Positions 41,007 to 50,104 of a stretch of DNA of 52,159 nt are shown here, piece after piece; position 1 is the stretch's first letter, and every line of letters begins with the position of its first letter. The notes beneath the pieces are model-generated. The model was not told the DNA's origin. It saw nothing but the letters and a program-made list of their open reading frames with translations, and did no database searches. Origin of the DNA: a virus; IMG/VR virus record IMGVR_UViG_3300022689_000138, positions 1-52,159 of that record, one strand, 5' to 3'. A program made the position numbers and the translations under genes.

Positions 41007-41749
41007 TGGCAACTTTTACTGTAACAGTCAATTCAAAAGATAATCAACCTCCTAATCAAATAGGTAATAATTTAATAGGTTTGGATCATAACACTGAGTA
41101 TGTATTTACGATAGATGATTTTACTACTAATACTACTCCGTCTTATTCAGACCCAGAGGATGATCCTGCAAGTAGTATTCGTATATTAGCTCTACCAGAC
41201 ATTGGCAATTTAGAATTTAACAATACACCAATTACAATTGTACCTAGAGATGTTACAAGTGTAGAATTATTAGCTGGACTACTAACTTATCAAGCTGATC
41301 CATTAAATACTGATGGGTATATATCAGGTACTTTTAAATTTGATGTGGCTGACAGTGGGTCACTACAGTACTCTGGATTAGAGGCATTTATGACTTTTAA
41401 AGTGGCCCCAGTTTCAAATTCTCCTGCTACAGAAGTAGGTGATAACTCTGTTACTATAGAATATGGAGAAGTTATTGTATTTACATCAGCAGATTTTACT
41501 ACTAATACTACACCTGCGTATAGTGATCCTGAAAATGATAACCCTGCCTTATTAAGAATAGACAGTTTACCTTCTTCTGGAACATTACTACTTAATAATG
41601 TACCAGTAGTAATTAATCAAGTTATTTTATTTTCTGATATAGCCGCTGGTAATCTTACTTTTGAAAATGATCCCACTGATACTGACGGAGAGACAACTAA
41701 TTTTAATTTTTCAATTGCTGATTCTGGATCAGGTATTTTTGTAAGCTAA
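41006..41749 (+). CDS. Tail-module protein with two cadherin/Ig-like repeats (247 aa)
   Basis: Two repeats of about 120 residues each contain D-F-T-T-N-T-T-P-x-Y-S-D-P-E-D/N-D and a following L-P-x-x-G-x-L pattern. This corresponds to the repeats of the protein at 33943-34920 without its helical N terminus. Start and stop codons overlap both neighbours. A calcium-dependent adhesin or fibre spacer is the most likely role. Confidence 0.6.
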   Translation: MATFTVTVNSKDNQPPNQIGNNLIGLDHNTEYVFTIDDFTTNTTPSYSDPEDDPASSIRILALPDIGNLEFNNTPITIVPRDVTSVELLAGLLTYQADPLNTDGYISGTFKFDVADSGSLQYSGLEAFMTFKVAPVSNSPATEVGDNSVTIEYGEVIVFTSADFTTNTTPAYSDPENDNPALLRIDSLPSSGTLLLNNVPVVINQVILFSDIAAGNLTFENDPTDTDGETTNFNFSIADSGSGIFVS

Positions 41750-42330
41750 TGGCACAATTTGGAATTACTATAAACCCAGGTGAGTTTAGTATATCTAGAC
41801 CTACAATAACTAATGGTAGTTGTACTACTAAAGTAGTATTTGAAATATTTTCCACTAATGGTAATTTAATTAATATTGCTTTTTCAGGTGGGACAGTAGA
41901 AAATGAATTTTATACTTCTAATGGAATACAAACGTTTTTTACTGGTAGTACTAATGTATCATTTAATAATTCTTTAATAGTAGAATTTGAATTACCTAAT
42001 ACTGGAATAAATGGTGTTTTTAATGAGGTAACAACAACTATTACAGATAATACAATGGCACAGCCAGTCAATAGTTATAATTTTGAAGTTATAAGATTTG
42101 ATGACAGTGCTCCGTGTAATTCTGGTATTATAGGAGATAAAAATTTTACTTTTAGTCAGAACACACCTTCTGCTCTTTGGACAATACAACATGACTTAAA
42201 CAAGTTTCCCTCTGTATCAGTTATAGATACATCTGGTAACATTGTATTAGGAAGTGTTAATCACATAGATGTAAATAATTTAACAATATCTTTTACAGCT
42301 CCCTTTTCAGGGACTGCAACATTAAACTAA
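41749..42330 (+). CDS. Tail-module protein of unknown function (193 aa)
   Basis: A beta-rich 193-aa protein. The C-terminal part (W-T-I-Q-H-D-L-N-K-F-P-S-V-S-V-I-D-T-S-G-N) resembles receptor-proximal ends of phage fibres, and a like segment (V-T-H-N-L-G-N-Q-Y-V-L-T-Q-V-F-D) ends the next protein. Likely a fibre tip or adaptor. Confidence 0.55.
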   Translation: MAQFGITINPGEFSISRPTITNGSCTTKVVFEIFSTNGNLINIAFSGGTVENEFYTSNGIQTFFTGSTNVSFNNSLIVEFELPNTGINGVFNEVTTTITDNTMAQPVNSYNFEVIRFDDSAPCNSGIIGDKNFTFSQNTPSALWTIQHDLNKFPSVSVIDTSGNIVLGSVNHIDVNNLTISFTAPFSGTATLN

Positions 42331-42336
42331 TAAAAA

Positions 42337-43635
42337 ATGGCTCAAATAACAGTTTTAAGCAATTTAAATTTATCACAAAATCAATTACTTAATGTAGCTA
42401 TTCAAGTATTGGCTACTCCCCCTGCTACACCAGTTTTAGGACAAGTATATTACAATAGTGCAGATACAACTTTTTATGGTTGGAATGGAACATCTTGGTT
42501 AGATTTAGGAAATCAAGGTACAGGAGGTACTGATTTATCTTTTAGTACTGATGGTACTACAGTTACTATTATCTCTAATACTGGAGCTAATGCGGTGTTA
42601 CCTTCTGCTACTTCTACAGATGCTGGTGTTATGTCAGCTGCTGATAAAAATAAATTAGATGGTATAGAAGCTAATGCTAAGGACGATCAGAATGCAAGTG
42701 AAGTACCAGTCAGTCCCGCAGTTAATACTCAAACTAATGTACAAGGAGCTTTAGAAGATCATGAAACTAGAATTGATACCGTAGAAGGTCAATCACATGA
42801 TGCTGTAACATTAAATGCTGGAGATGCAACTCAACAATCTGCTAGTCTTTCAGGACAAGAAATTACTCTTAATCAAGCTACAACAACTACTGATGGGGTA
42901 ATGTCTTCTGAGGATAAGACTAAATTAGATGGAGTAGAAGTAGGAGCAACAGCAGACCAAAATGCTTCAGAAGTACCTGTAACACCTTCTGGTAATCTAG
43001 CTTCTACAGATGTACAAGCTGCTCTAGAAGAGTTACAAACAGATATAGATGCATTTTCTGGTGGTCTTGTTTATAAGGGTTCTTATAATGCATCTACTAA
43101 TACTCCTAATTTAGAGTCTGGTACAGGAGTAGTTACTGGAGATACATATACAGTAACTGTAGCTGGGACTTTCTATACAGAAGATGTAGAAGTAGGAGAT
43201 GTTATAATAGCGGAAGTAGACGGGGCTAGTACGTTAGCTAATTGGACTGTAGTTAATAAAAATATACCAGAAATAGTAGATGCTTCAGAAACAGAGAAAG
43301 GATTAGTTGAAGAAGCAACTCAAGCAGAAGTAAATGCTGGTACAGATGTAGGAGGGTCAGGAGCAAAACTATTTGTAACCCCAAGTAAATTAGCTGCGTA
43401 TGTTGGAGGTTCTAATGCAGCTCAAACTTTTACACAATTAATTGGAAATGGTGTAGCTACTGATATAGTAGTAACTCATAACTTAGGAAATCAATATGTA
43501 TTAACTCAAGTGTTTGATGCTAGTACAAATGATGTAGTTCTTACAGAAGTAGAAAATACTTCTTCTAATACAGTTACAATTAGTTTTAATACAGCTCCAT
43601 CAACAAATTCTTATAGAGTAGTAATACAAGGATAA
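42337..43635 (+). CDS. Tail fibre protein (432 aa)
   Basis: It contains two copies of the shaft repeat D-G-V-M-S-x-x-D-K-x-K-L-D-G-I/V-E followed by N-A-S-E-V-P-V, a pattern widespread in phage tail fibres, near residues 90-125 and 185-215. The C terminus has the H-N-L-G-N-Q-Y-V tip motif noted in the preceding protein. Likely trimeric receptor-binding fibre. Confidence 0.75.
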   Translation: MAQITVLSNLNLSQNQLLNVAIQVLATPPATPVLGQVYYNSADTTFYGWNGTSWLDLGNQGTGGTDLSFSTDGTTVTIISNTGANAVLPSATSTDAGVMSAADKNKLDGIEANAKDDQNASEVPVSPAVNTQTNVQGALEDHETRIDTVEGQSHDAVTLNAGDATQQSASLSGQEITLNQATTTTDGVMSSEDKTKLDGVEVGATADQNASEVPVTPSGNLASTDVQAALEELQTDIDAFSGGLVYKGSYNASTNTPNLESGTGVVTGDTYTVTVAGTFYTEDVEVGDVIIAEVDGASTLANWTVVNKNIPEIVDASETEKGLVEEATQAEVNAGTDVGGSGAKLFVTPSKLAAYVGGSNAAQTFTQLIGNGVATDIVVTHNLGNQYVLTQVFDASTNDVVLTEVENTSSNTVTISFNTAPSTNSYRVVIQG

Positions 43636-43636
43636 T

Positions 43637-46600
43637 ATGCCAAAAGTAGTAGGTAATTTAACAGTAGAAAACGGAAACGTTGCTTTTACTGATTATGGAC
43701 AAAATAATATTACAGGTACTCCTGCTACAAATGCAGTATTTGATACTAATGGTAATATTATAGAAGCTCCTTTATCTGTAGGTTCTTCTACATTTGCATT
43801 AGTTACTGCACGGATAAGTGTTCAAGCTGATGGTACAGTAAATGGTTCTGATGGGATATCTGTAACTAAAGGTAGTACAGGTATTTATAATTATACATTT
43901 GATACACCTCAACCTAATGCTAATTACGCAGTTAGTGGAGTTATGACTATGGGTGTTGGTTGGACTGATACTAACATTAATGTTAGAAATAAAACTACTA
44001 CTGGCTTTACAGTTGATATAGGACAGGGTGACAATGGTACAACTGCTGATACATTAGTTGACCAACCTCATGATTTAATTATAGTTGGTGATACATTAGG
44101 TGATGAAGTCACAGCAACTTGGGGTACTATTCAAGGTACACTATCAAATCAAACAGATTTACAAAATGCTCTAAATGATAAAGCCGATAACGTTCATACA
44201 CATGTAGCATCTGAAATTACTGATTTTGATACTGAAGTAAGTAATAATAGTTCTGTAGTTGCTAATACAGCTAAAGTATCTTTTCCTGGATTTAGTACTC
44301 TTTTAGCTGACTATGGGTTTACTGATAATAGTACAAATTGGAATACTGCATTTAGTTGGGGTGATCACGCATTGGCTGGGTATTTAACAAGTTTTACTGA
44401 AACAGACCCAATATTTACAGCAAGTCAAGCATCTAATATTACTGCAACTGATATTACTAACCTTAGTAATTTATCAGGTGTAAATACAGGAGACCAGACA
44501 TCTATAGTAGGTATAACTGGTACTAAAGCTCAGTTTGATACTGCACTTACAGATGGTGATTTTTTATATGTTGGAGATGTAACCTCTTTTCCTGGGTTTG
44601 GTACACTAACTAGTGATTACGGTATAACTCTAGCTACAGTAGCTACAACAGGAGATTACTCAGATTTAATTGGTACACCATCTATACCAAGTTCTTTAGT
44701 AAATTTAACAGATGTAGTTTCAGCTACTAATACCAATAGATTTGCTTTAATGGCTAATGGCACTACTGGTTATGTAGGAAGGGCTTTAGTAGAAGCTGAT
44801 ATTAGTGATTTACAAGCATATTTGCTATCTGTAAATATATCTGATATAAATGCTACTGGTACTGCTGATGCTACTACATATCTTAGAGGCGATGGCACTT
44901 GGGCTACTGTATCTGGTGGAGGTGGATTAAATAATATAGTAGAAGATACTAGCCCACAATTAGGAGGTAACTTAGACGCTCAAAATTTTGATATAACAGG
45001 TGTAGATTCTATTACATCTAGAGCTGCATTATTTGGAACTGGGGTATCTAATCTTAGAGCTTTTAATATTTATGGAACTGGATTAGATGGTAGATTGTCA
45101 TTACAAGGAGGACCTGGAGATAACCCAGGACTTGAGATGACTACTAGTGCTAATGCACAAAGAGTACTTTTAAGATTACAAGAAAGAGGAGCTGACGGTA
45201 CTTCATTAGAATGTTATATAGAGCCAATAGGGGGTGGTATATCAAGAGCTTGGACTACTGATGAAGATTCTACTTTTTGGATGTTTCCATCAAATGCAGG
45301 TACATCTCCTACAAATAATGCTGGTATTAGAAATAATGCTGGTGTAATGCAATTTAAAGATGCAGCAGGAACTTGGACAAATATATTACAAGCTGGAGGT
45401 GGTTCTACTGATTATATCTCTGGAGGTTCATTTAATTCTACTACTGGTGATTTATTATTAACAGGTGTTGGTTTAGCTGGGGCTACTATTAGTTTAGATG
45501 GTAGGTATTTAACTTCAGAACTTAATGATTTAACTCAGGCTGTTACATGGGCTAATGTACCAGATGCCAATATAACTCAATCTAGTGTTACTCAACACCA
45601 AGGAGCTTTATCTATAACTGAATCTCAGATAAGTGACTTACAGTCTTATGTAACATCGGTTAATTTAAGTTCTGTACCATTAACCAATTTAGTTAACATA
45701 ACTAATTCTGCTGGAGGTAATGCAACTATATCCAGTTTTTCTACTGCTTTAGCTGGTGTAGTTCCAGCATCTGGTGGAGGTACAACTAACTTTCTTAGAG
45801 CAGATGGGACATGGGCAGCTCCTTCTGGAGGAGGTAGTGGAGGATACTCTATGATTTGGGCTGAAATGAATAATGACTTAAATCCATCCGAAAATGGAGG
45901 TTTACAATGGTCATTTGGTAATGGTGCCACTAATGGACAAGGAGTTGTAGTAGGATTTGATTGTACAGGAATAGAACTTTCAGCTACTTTTCAAGCAGCT
46001 CCTACAGGTACCGTTAGAATAGCTTTAGTTAAAAATGGTGTAGACACTGTTCATGAAATAACTGGTAATACTACAGAACAAAGAGTTACCATAAGTGAAT
46101 CATTTGTAGCTGGAGATACAATTACTTTTAGAACTATCAGTGGTGCTGGGGGTACTGTATGTACCATAGGACTAGCATTACTTACAGGTTCTGTACCAGA
46201 CCAATTAATTAATGATACTACTCCACAACTAGGGGGAGATTTAGATTTAAATGGTTTTGATATAATAGGACTGAACGTTGATTTATCTTTAGCTACTTCT
46301 ACTAATTTATTAAGAATAGATAATACTGCTGGTAATGGAGTTTTACTTGAACCCTATACTACAGCTGCTGCTGGATTAGTACCTGCAACAGAAGGGACAA
46401 CTAATAGATATTTAAGGTCAGATGGTGGATGGACTATTCTTCCAACTCAATCCAAATCTATTTCAATAAAAGACCCTCAAGTAGAAGAAATTACTTTATT
46501 TGCTACAAATGAAGCAATAACAATCACTAAAATAGTGTTAAGTAGAAAAGGTACTGGAACAGTTAGCGTAGATTTTGCACATGGTACTGATTCAACATCT

Positions 46601-46771
46601 ACTAATAATACTATCTTAGCAACACAAAATGTAACAGCTAGTACATTAACATCTGTAACAACAGGATTTACAGATAATACAATACCAATTAATAGTTTTG
46701 TTAACATGGATATAACAGCAGTAGGAAGTGCTACTGAATTTAATGTAACAATATTTTATAGACCAGACTAA
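43637..46771 (+). CDS. Large tail fibre protein (1044 aa)
   Basis: The shaft is built of tandem Bacteroidetes-phage fibre repeats such as F-S-W-G-D-H-A-L-A-G-Y-L, S-F-P-G-F-G-T-L-T-S-D-Y-G-I and L-R-G/A-D-G-T-W-A. Two copies of D-T-S/T-P-Q-L-G-G-D/N-L-D link it to the propeller fibre. The last 150 residues are beta-rich with T and S, a likely receptor-binding end. No peptidase S74 chaperone domain was seen. The stop overlaps the next ATG. Confidence 0.75.
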   Translation: MPKVVGNLTVENGNVAFTDYGQNNITGTPATNAVFDTNGNIIEAPLSVGSSTFALVTARISVQADGTVNGSDGISVTKGSTGIYNYTFDTPQPNANYAVSGVMTMGVGWTDTNINVRNKTTTGFTVDIGQGDNGTTADTLVDQPHDLIIVGDTLGDEVTATWGTIQGTLSNQTDLQNALNDKADNVHTHVASEITDFDTEVSNNSSVVANTAKVSFPGFSTLLADYGFTDNSTNWNTAFSWGDHALAGYLTSFTETDPIFTASQASNITATDITNLSNLSGVNTGDQTSIVGITGTKAQFDTALTDGDFLYVGDVTSFPGFGTLTSDYGITLATVATTGDYSDLIGTPSIPSSLVNLTDVVSATNTNRFALMANGTTGYVGRALVEADISDLQAYLLSVNISDINATGTADATTYLRGDGTWATVSGGGGLNNIVEDTSPQLGGNLDAQNFDITGVDSITSRAALFGTGVSNLRAFNIYGTGLDGRLSLQGGPGDNPGLEMTTSANAQRVLLRLQERGADGTSLECYIEPIGGGISRAWTTDEDSTFWMFPSNAGTSPTNNAGIRNNAGVMQFKDAAGTWTNILQAGGGSTDYISGGSFNSTTGDLLLTGVGLAGATISLDGRYLTSELNDLTQAVTWANVPDANITQSSVTQHQGALSITESQISDLQSYVTSVNLSSVPLTNLVNITNSAGGNATISSFSTALAGVVPASGGGTTNFLRADGTWAAPSGGGSGGYSMIWAEMNNDLNPSENGGLQWSFGNGATNGQGVVVGFDCTGIELSATFQAAPTGTVRIALVKNGVDTVHEITGNTTEQRVTISESFVAGDTITFRTISGAGGTVCTIGLALLTGSVPDQLINDTTPQLGGDLDLNGFDIIGLNVDLSLATSTNLLRIDNTAGNGVLLEPYTTAAAGLVPATEGTTNRYLRSDGGWTILPTQSKSISIKDPQVEEITLFATNEAITITKIVLSRKGTGTVSVDFAHGTDSTSTNNTILATQNVTASTLTSVTTGFTDNTIPINSFVNMDITAVGSATEFNVTIFYRPD

Positions 46772-48225
46772 TGAAGATATTTAGATTTGAAGGAGGTACA
46801 TCTACAAATTTTCCTGCAACTACAGCTTATGCAGTAATACCTTCTAATACGTTTACTAATCAAGTAAGTCTTAGAAATGATGACCCTACTATTTTTACTA
46901 ATTTTGGAAGTGATGGCACATTAACAATTACTAATATACCAACTGATTGTATTTTAGTATATACACATTCTATAAATTTCCAGACTACTAATAATAACAG
47001 AACTAATATTTTAGTAGGACAAGGAGCCATTGCTACTGGTGGAGGTACTGGAAATCAACCAGGTTTGGCTGTTACAAATGGTAGTTACTCTAGAAACACT
47101 GCAAATTCACAACAAGTAGTAAGATGTACTAGTATTCAAAAACCTAATGCTTCTGTTACAGACCTAATCATGGATATCCAGTGGCTTAGAACAGGTGAAG
47201 GTACTTTAGGTGGTTCTATATTAAATACTACAATGGAGTGTATTATATTTGAACAAAATGACTATGCTAACATCGCTGCTTATTTTCATAACGATACTTT
47301 CAATCTTTATGGTGGTGTTACTCCTAATACTGTAACTATAAACGAACTTAATATTAATAACCCTGCGATACCTCTGTCAAGTAATGCTATTACATTAAGT
47401 TCTAATAAAAAATATTTAGTGTCTATTTGGGATTATAGTGAGGGTAGAGCAGCATCTGGAGCAAGAACTCAAAGATGGGTAGCAGCAGCCTTAGATGGAG
47501 TAGTGCAAAGAGATACAATGATGTGTCTTTATTATAGAAATGCTGTTTCTGATGCTATAGGGAGACAAGTTATAACTTTAATTGAACCTTCTACAAATCA
47601 AGACTTGACTGTTGTTAAATGGAGGGGAGATGGTATTTCTCCAACTACATTAGGTGGTGCAGATATTGATGGTGATATACCCACTAGTGAAACAATTGCA
47701 GTAACCGTAGTAGAATTAAATGACGGTGTAGAAACTTTTAAATCAAAAGATGGTACTGGAGTACAGTCATTATCTGGTACAACACCTACTGTAATAAATG
47801 CAGTTAGAGATGTAGAACAAAATGATTCAGCAGCTTTTGTAAAAGGTAATGACACTACTATAACAGCTCAAAAAACTATGAATGTTTTTGCTGGATTTAA
47901 CATAAGTGCTTCTTATGATTCTGCTAGTGGTACTAGATTTACCAGAGAGGGAAAACTTAGAAAAAATTCTACTGACTTAGAAATAAGTAAGAACTCAAAT
48001 TATGGTAGAGGAAATCAAGGTACTCAAGATACTTATGGTTTTTCAGTTAATTCTACTTCAACTGTTGATGTAGTATCCAATGATACATTAAGTGTAGTTA
48101 CTACTGATACTGGTGATAATGGTCCAGTAAGTACTAGAGCTGACTGGGTTGGATTTTGGGGAATAAATTTAGATACACTTCAAGGAGTAACTACTCCAAC
48201 TAGAAGATTATACATGATAACTTAA
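46771..48225 (+). CDS. Putative receptor-binding protein (484 aa)
   Basis: A beta-rich protein with high T, N and S, and no repeats, beginning MKIFRFEGGTSTNFPATTAY. It is the last gene of the fibre run before the lysis cassette. The two-part layout, with a break near residue 300 (D-G-V-E-T-F-K-S-K-D), suggests two jelly-roll-like domains. Receptor binding is inferred from place and composition only. Confidence 0.5.
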   Translation: MKIFRFEGGTSTNFPATTAYAVIPSNTFTNQVSLRNDDPTIFTNFGSDGTLTITNIPTDCILVYTHSINFQTTNNNRTNILVGQGAIATGGGTGNQPGLAVTNGSYSRNTANSQQVVRCTSIQKPNASVTDLIMDIQWLRTGEGTLGGSILNTTMECIIFEQNDYANIAAYFHNDTFNLYGGVTPNTVTINELNINNPAIPLSSNAITLSSNKKYLVSIWDYSEGRAASGARTQRWVAAALDGVVQRDTMMCLYYRNAVSDAIGRQVITLIEPSTNQDLTVVKWRGDGISPTTLGGADIDGDIPTSETIAVTVVELNDGVETFKSKDGTGVQSLSGTTPTVINAVRDVEQNDSAAFVKGNDTTITAQKTMNVFAGFNISASYDSASGTRFTREGKLRKNSTDLEISKNSNYGRGNQGTQDTYGFSVNSTSTVDVVSNDTLSVVTTDTGDNGPVSTRADWVGFWGINLDTLQGVTTPTRRLYMIT

Positions 48226-48251
48226 TATAAATTTAAAATTAATACATTAAA

Positions 48252-48554
48252 ATGAAAAGTGAGCTACCTAATGAAATCGACCCTACTAAATTTACAACGG
48301 AGGAGCTAATTAAACATAATTATAGACATATCCAAATTATAGAAAAAAATCAAGAGGATATGAATAATAAATTTTCAGAAAAATTAGACAATCTTTCTTT
48401 ATCTTTAGCTGAACTAAATCAAAAGTATTTTGCAGAAGAAACTCAAAAAGAAGATTCTAAAAATAGAAAGTATTTAACTTGGACTATTATTGCTTCTTTA
48501 GCGGCAGTATTAACCGTTATAATAGAGGGACTAGTAGGGTTATTTGAAAAATAA
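48252..48554 (+). CDS. Holin or lysis-linked membrane protein (100 aa)
   Basis: A charged helical N-terminal 70 residues with a coiled coil (S-E-K-L-D-N-L-S-L-S-L-A-E-L) precede a single C-terminal membrane helix (residues 76-96). It lies at the head of the lysis cassette. Topology would suit a pinholin- or antiholin-like role; not proven. Confidence 0.55.
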   Translation: MKSELPNEIDPTKFTTEELIKHNYRHIQIIEKNQEDMNNKFSEKLDNLSLSLAELNQKYFAEETQKEDSKNRKYLTWTIIASLAAVLTVIIEGLVGLFEK

Positions 48555-48555
48555 A

Positions 48556-48720
48556 ATGATAATAACTAATAAAGACATAGAATTAATAACTAATATACTT
48601 TTAAGTATATGGTCTATAGTTGGTATTTTTAGTGAGATAAAAGCCTTTTTAAAAAATAAATCTCAAAAAAAATTAGCAGATAGACAACTAGAAGAAGAAA
48701 TAGCAGATGGCTTTGACTAA
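48556..48720 (+). CDS. Small holin candidate (54 aa)
   Basis: The ATG at 48556 is one base after the previous stop. MIITNKDIELITNILLSIWS leads into a hydrophobic helix (residues 9-28) and an acidic and basic tail. The 14-base overlap with the endolysin gene is typical for holin-endolysin pairs. Confidence 0.6.
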   Translation: MIITNKDIELITNILLSIWSIVGIFSEIKAFLKNKSQKKLADRQLEEEIADGFD

Positions 48721-49357
48721 AAAAATTAAAAGAGGTATAATAGCTTTAACTGCTTCAGCGGCTATAGCTATAGGTATTACTGTGTCTATAGAAGACACAA
48801 TAAATAATAATACAGCAGAACACTGTGATTGTATATATCCAGAACCAAAAAACTCTAATTTAAATATGTTTAGAGATGTTAGTGAGTGGGTAGATCCAAA
48901 TGATTTAAGGAGGCTTAGAAAACTAGCTAAGTCAGATGGTGCTACTCCTATATATATAGTATTTCACCACACTGTTACGTCAGAAGGCACAACTGGTAAA
49001 GAGTTATGTACTATTACAGATAATAGATTTAATCTAGGTTGTTCCTATGCTATATCTGTTCATACTAATGGAGTAGTATTACAATTAAATAATTTTCAAG
49101 ATCACACTCCTAGTGTAGGTGGAAAAAACAGTATAGTTATTTCAATAGCATTTGTTGGTAATTTTCAAAATAAAGAGTTACCACCAATAATGTTAAAAAG
49201 AGCCTGTCAAATAAGAGCTGCTTTAGAGCAGTTTGATGAACAAGAGGAAGACTTTGAAATTAAAGCATTTACTTCCCATAGGCATTTTAAAAATACTAAA
49301 TGCCCTGGAGAAAAAGCATATCAACAACTTTGTGATCACAATATAATAGATTTTTAA
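48707..49357 (+). CDS. Endolysin: zinc N-acetylmuramoyl-L-alanine amidase
   Basis: The 216-aa protein cleaves the amide bond between muramic acid and the stem peptide. An N-terminal membrane helix (residues 9-27) may be a signal-anchor, so export without a holin is possible. The amidase_2/PGRP domain shows F-H-H-T-V near 86-90, S-H-R-H near 190-193 and K-C-P-G near 198-201; H87 or H88, H191 and C199 are the likely zinc ligands, as in T7 lysozyme. It is flanked by a holin candidate and a spanin-like pair. Confidence 0.9.
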   Translation: MALTKKIKRGIIALTASAAIAIGITVSIEDTINNNTAEHCDCIYPEPKNSNLNMFRDVSEWVDPNDLRRLRKLAKSDGATPIYIVFHHTVTSEGTTGKELCTITDNRFNLGCSYAISVHTNGVVLQLNNFQDHTPSVGGKNSIVISIAFVGNFQNKELPPIMLKRACQIRAALEQFDEQEEDFEIKAFTSHRHFKNTKCPGEKAYQQLCDHNIIDF

Positions 49358-49358
49358 T

Positions 49359-49748
49359 ATGATATCTTTAATATATAATTATATAAAAAACCAATCTATA
49401 CAATTTAAAATTTTATTAGGAGTTTTTATTATCTCATTCTTAGTAGGTTTAGGACTTTTTATAAATTTAGCAATTGTAAAATATAAATACTATAAACAAT
49501 TAGAAAATAACCATGAAAAGTTAATATCTGATTATGATACTCTTAGAGAAGAAAGAGAAGTAAAAGTAGAAACTTTGTATGTTTTTACTAAAGCAACTAA
49601 AGAAAAAAGCGATAATTATGATAAAGAATACGATGATGCTGTTAAAAAAATTTACAATACTAAGTATACTGATGATGAGCTTATCCAGTTTTTCGCAGAG
49701 TACGAAAGAAGGGCTGACAGTATCAAGAGAGGCAGCGGTTCTAATTAA
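49359..49748 (+). CDS. Inner-membrane spanin-like protein (129 aa)
   Basis: One membrane helix (residues 17-39) near the N terminus is followed by a long periplasmic helix with heptad-like pattern (Q-L-E-N-N-H-E-K-L-I-S-D-Y-D-T-L-R-E-E). This is the i-spanin (Rz) layout. It follows the endolysin by one base and overlaps the next gene in another frame over about 130 bases, as spanin pairs often do. Confidence 0.65.
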   Translation: MISLIYNYIKNQSIQFKILLGVFIISFLVGLGLFINLAIVKYKYYKQLENNHEKLISDYDTLREEREVKVETLYVFTKATKEKSDNYDKEYDDAVKKIYNTKYTDDELIQFFAEYERRADSIKRGSGSN

Positions 49749-49989
49749 AAAAGATTTAGAAAAAGCTAAACTTACTGAGATTACATTAGCAAAAAAAAGT
49801 AAGCTCTTAGATGAGTTAATAGTTTCTAATCTTAAAACAATACAAGAGTTAGAAGAGTCTTTTAAAAAAGAAAAAGAGCTTAGTGAAGATATTAAAAAAT
49901 CAGCTAAAAAATTAAGGAGAGCTAAGACTGCTAATTGGATTTTACCTGGCGCTGCATTTTTATTAGGGTTTGTACTAGGCTCTAACTAA
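49618..49989 (+). CDS. Exported coiled-coil protein overlapping the i-spanin (123 aa)
   Basis: The ATG at 49618 lies within the i-spanin gene in the +1 frame; the signal peptide is M-M-L-L-K-K-F-T-I-L-S-I-L-M-M-S-L-S-S-F. The mature part is a long coiled coil (residues 35-100) and ends in a C-terminal hydrophobic helix W-I-L-P-G-A-A-F-L-L-G-F-V-L-G. The position fits an o-spanin, but there is no lipobox, so attachment would be through the C-terminal helix. A start five codons downstream is also possible. Confidence 0.6.
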   Translation: MIKNTMMLLKKFTILSILMMSLSSFSQSTKEGLTVSREAAVLIKKDLEKAKLTEITLAKKSKLLDELIVSNLKTIQELEESFKKEKELSEDIKKSAKKLRRAKTANWILPGAAFLLGFVLGSN

Positions 49990-50016
49990 ATTAATTATAA
50001 AATAATCCCTAATTAA

Positions 50017-50048
50017 TTTGGAATTGTCATATATTTTTCTTATCTTTG
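50017..50048 (+). promoter_or_regulatory. Rightward promoter P3
   Basis: TTTG at 50017-50020, 20 bases, then TATCTTTG at 50041-50048. The TGTCA block begins four bases after the TTTG G, the same as in P1 and P2 at 15 kb, so the three form one class. It restarts transcription for the exonuclease gene after the lysis cassette. Confidence 0.75.
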
Positions 50049-50104
50049 TATAGATTTTGATACAAAATCTAAAGGAAAAATATAAACATATTAAATATTA
50101 ATAT

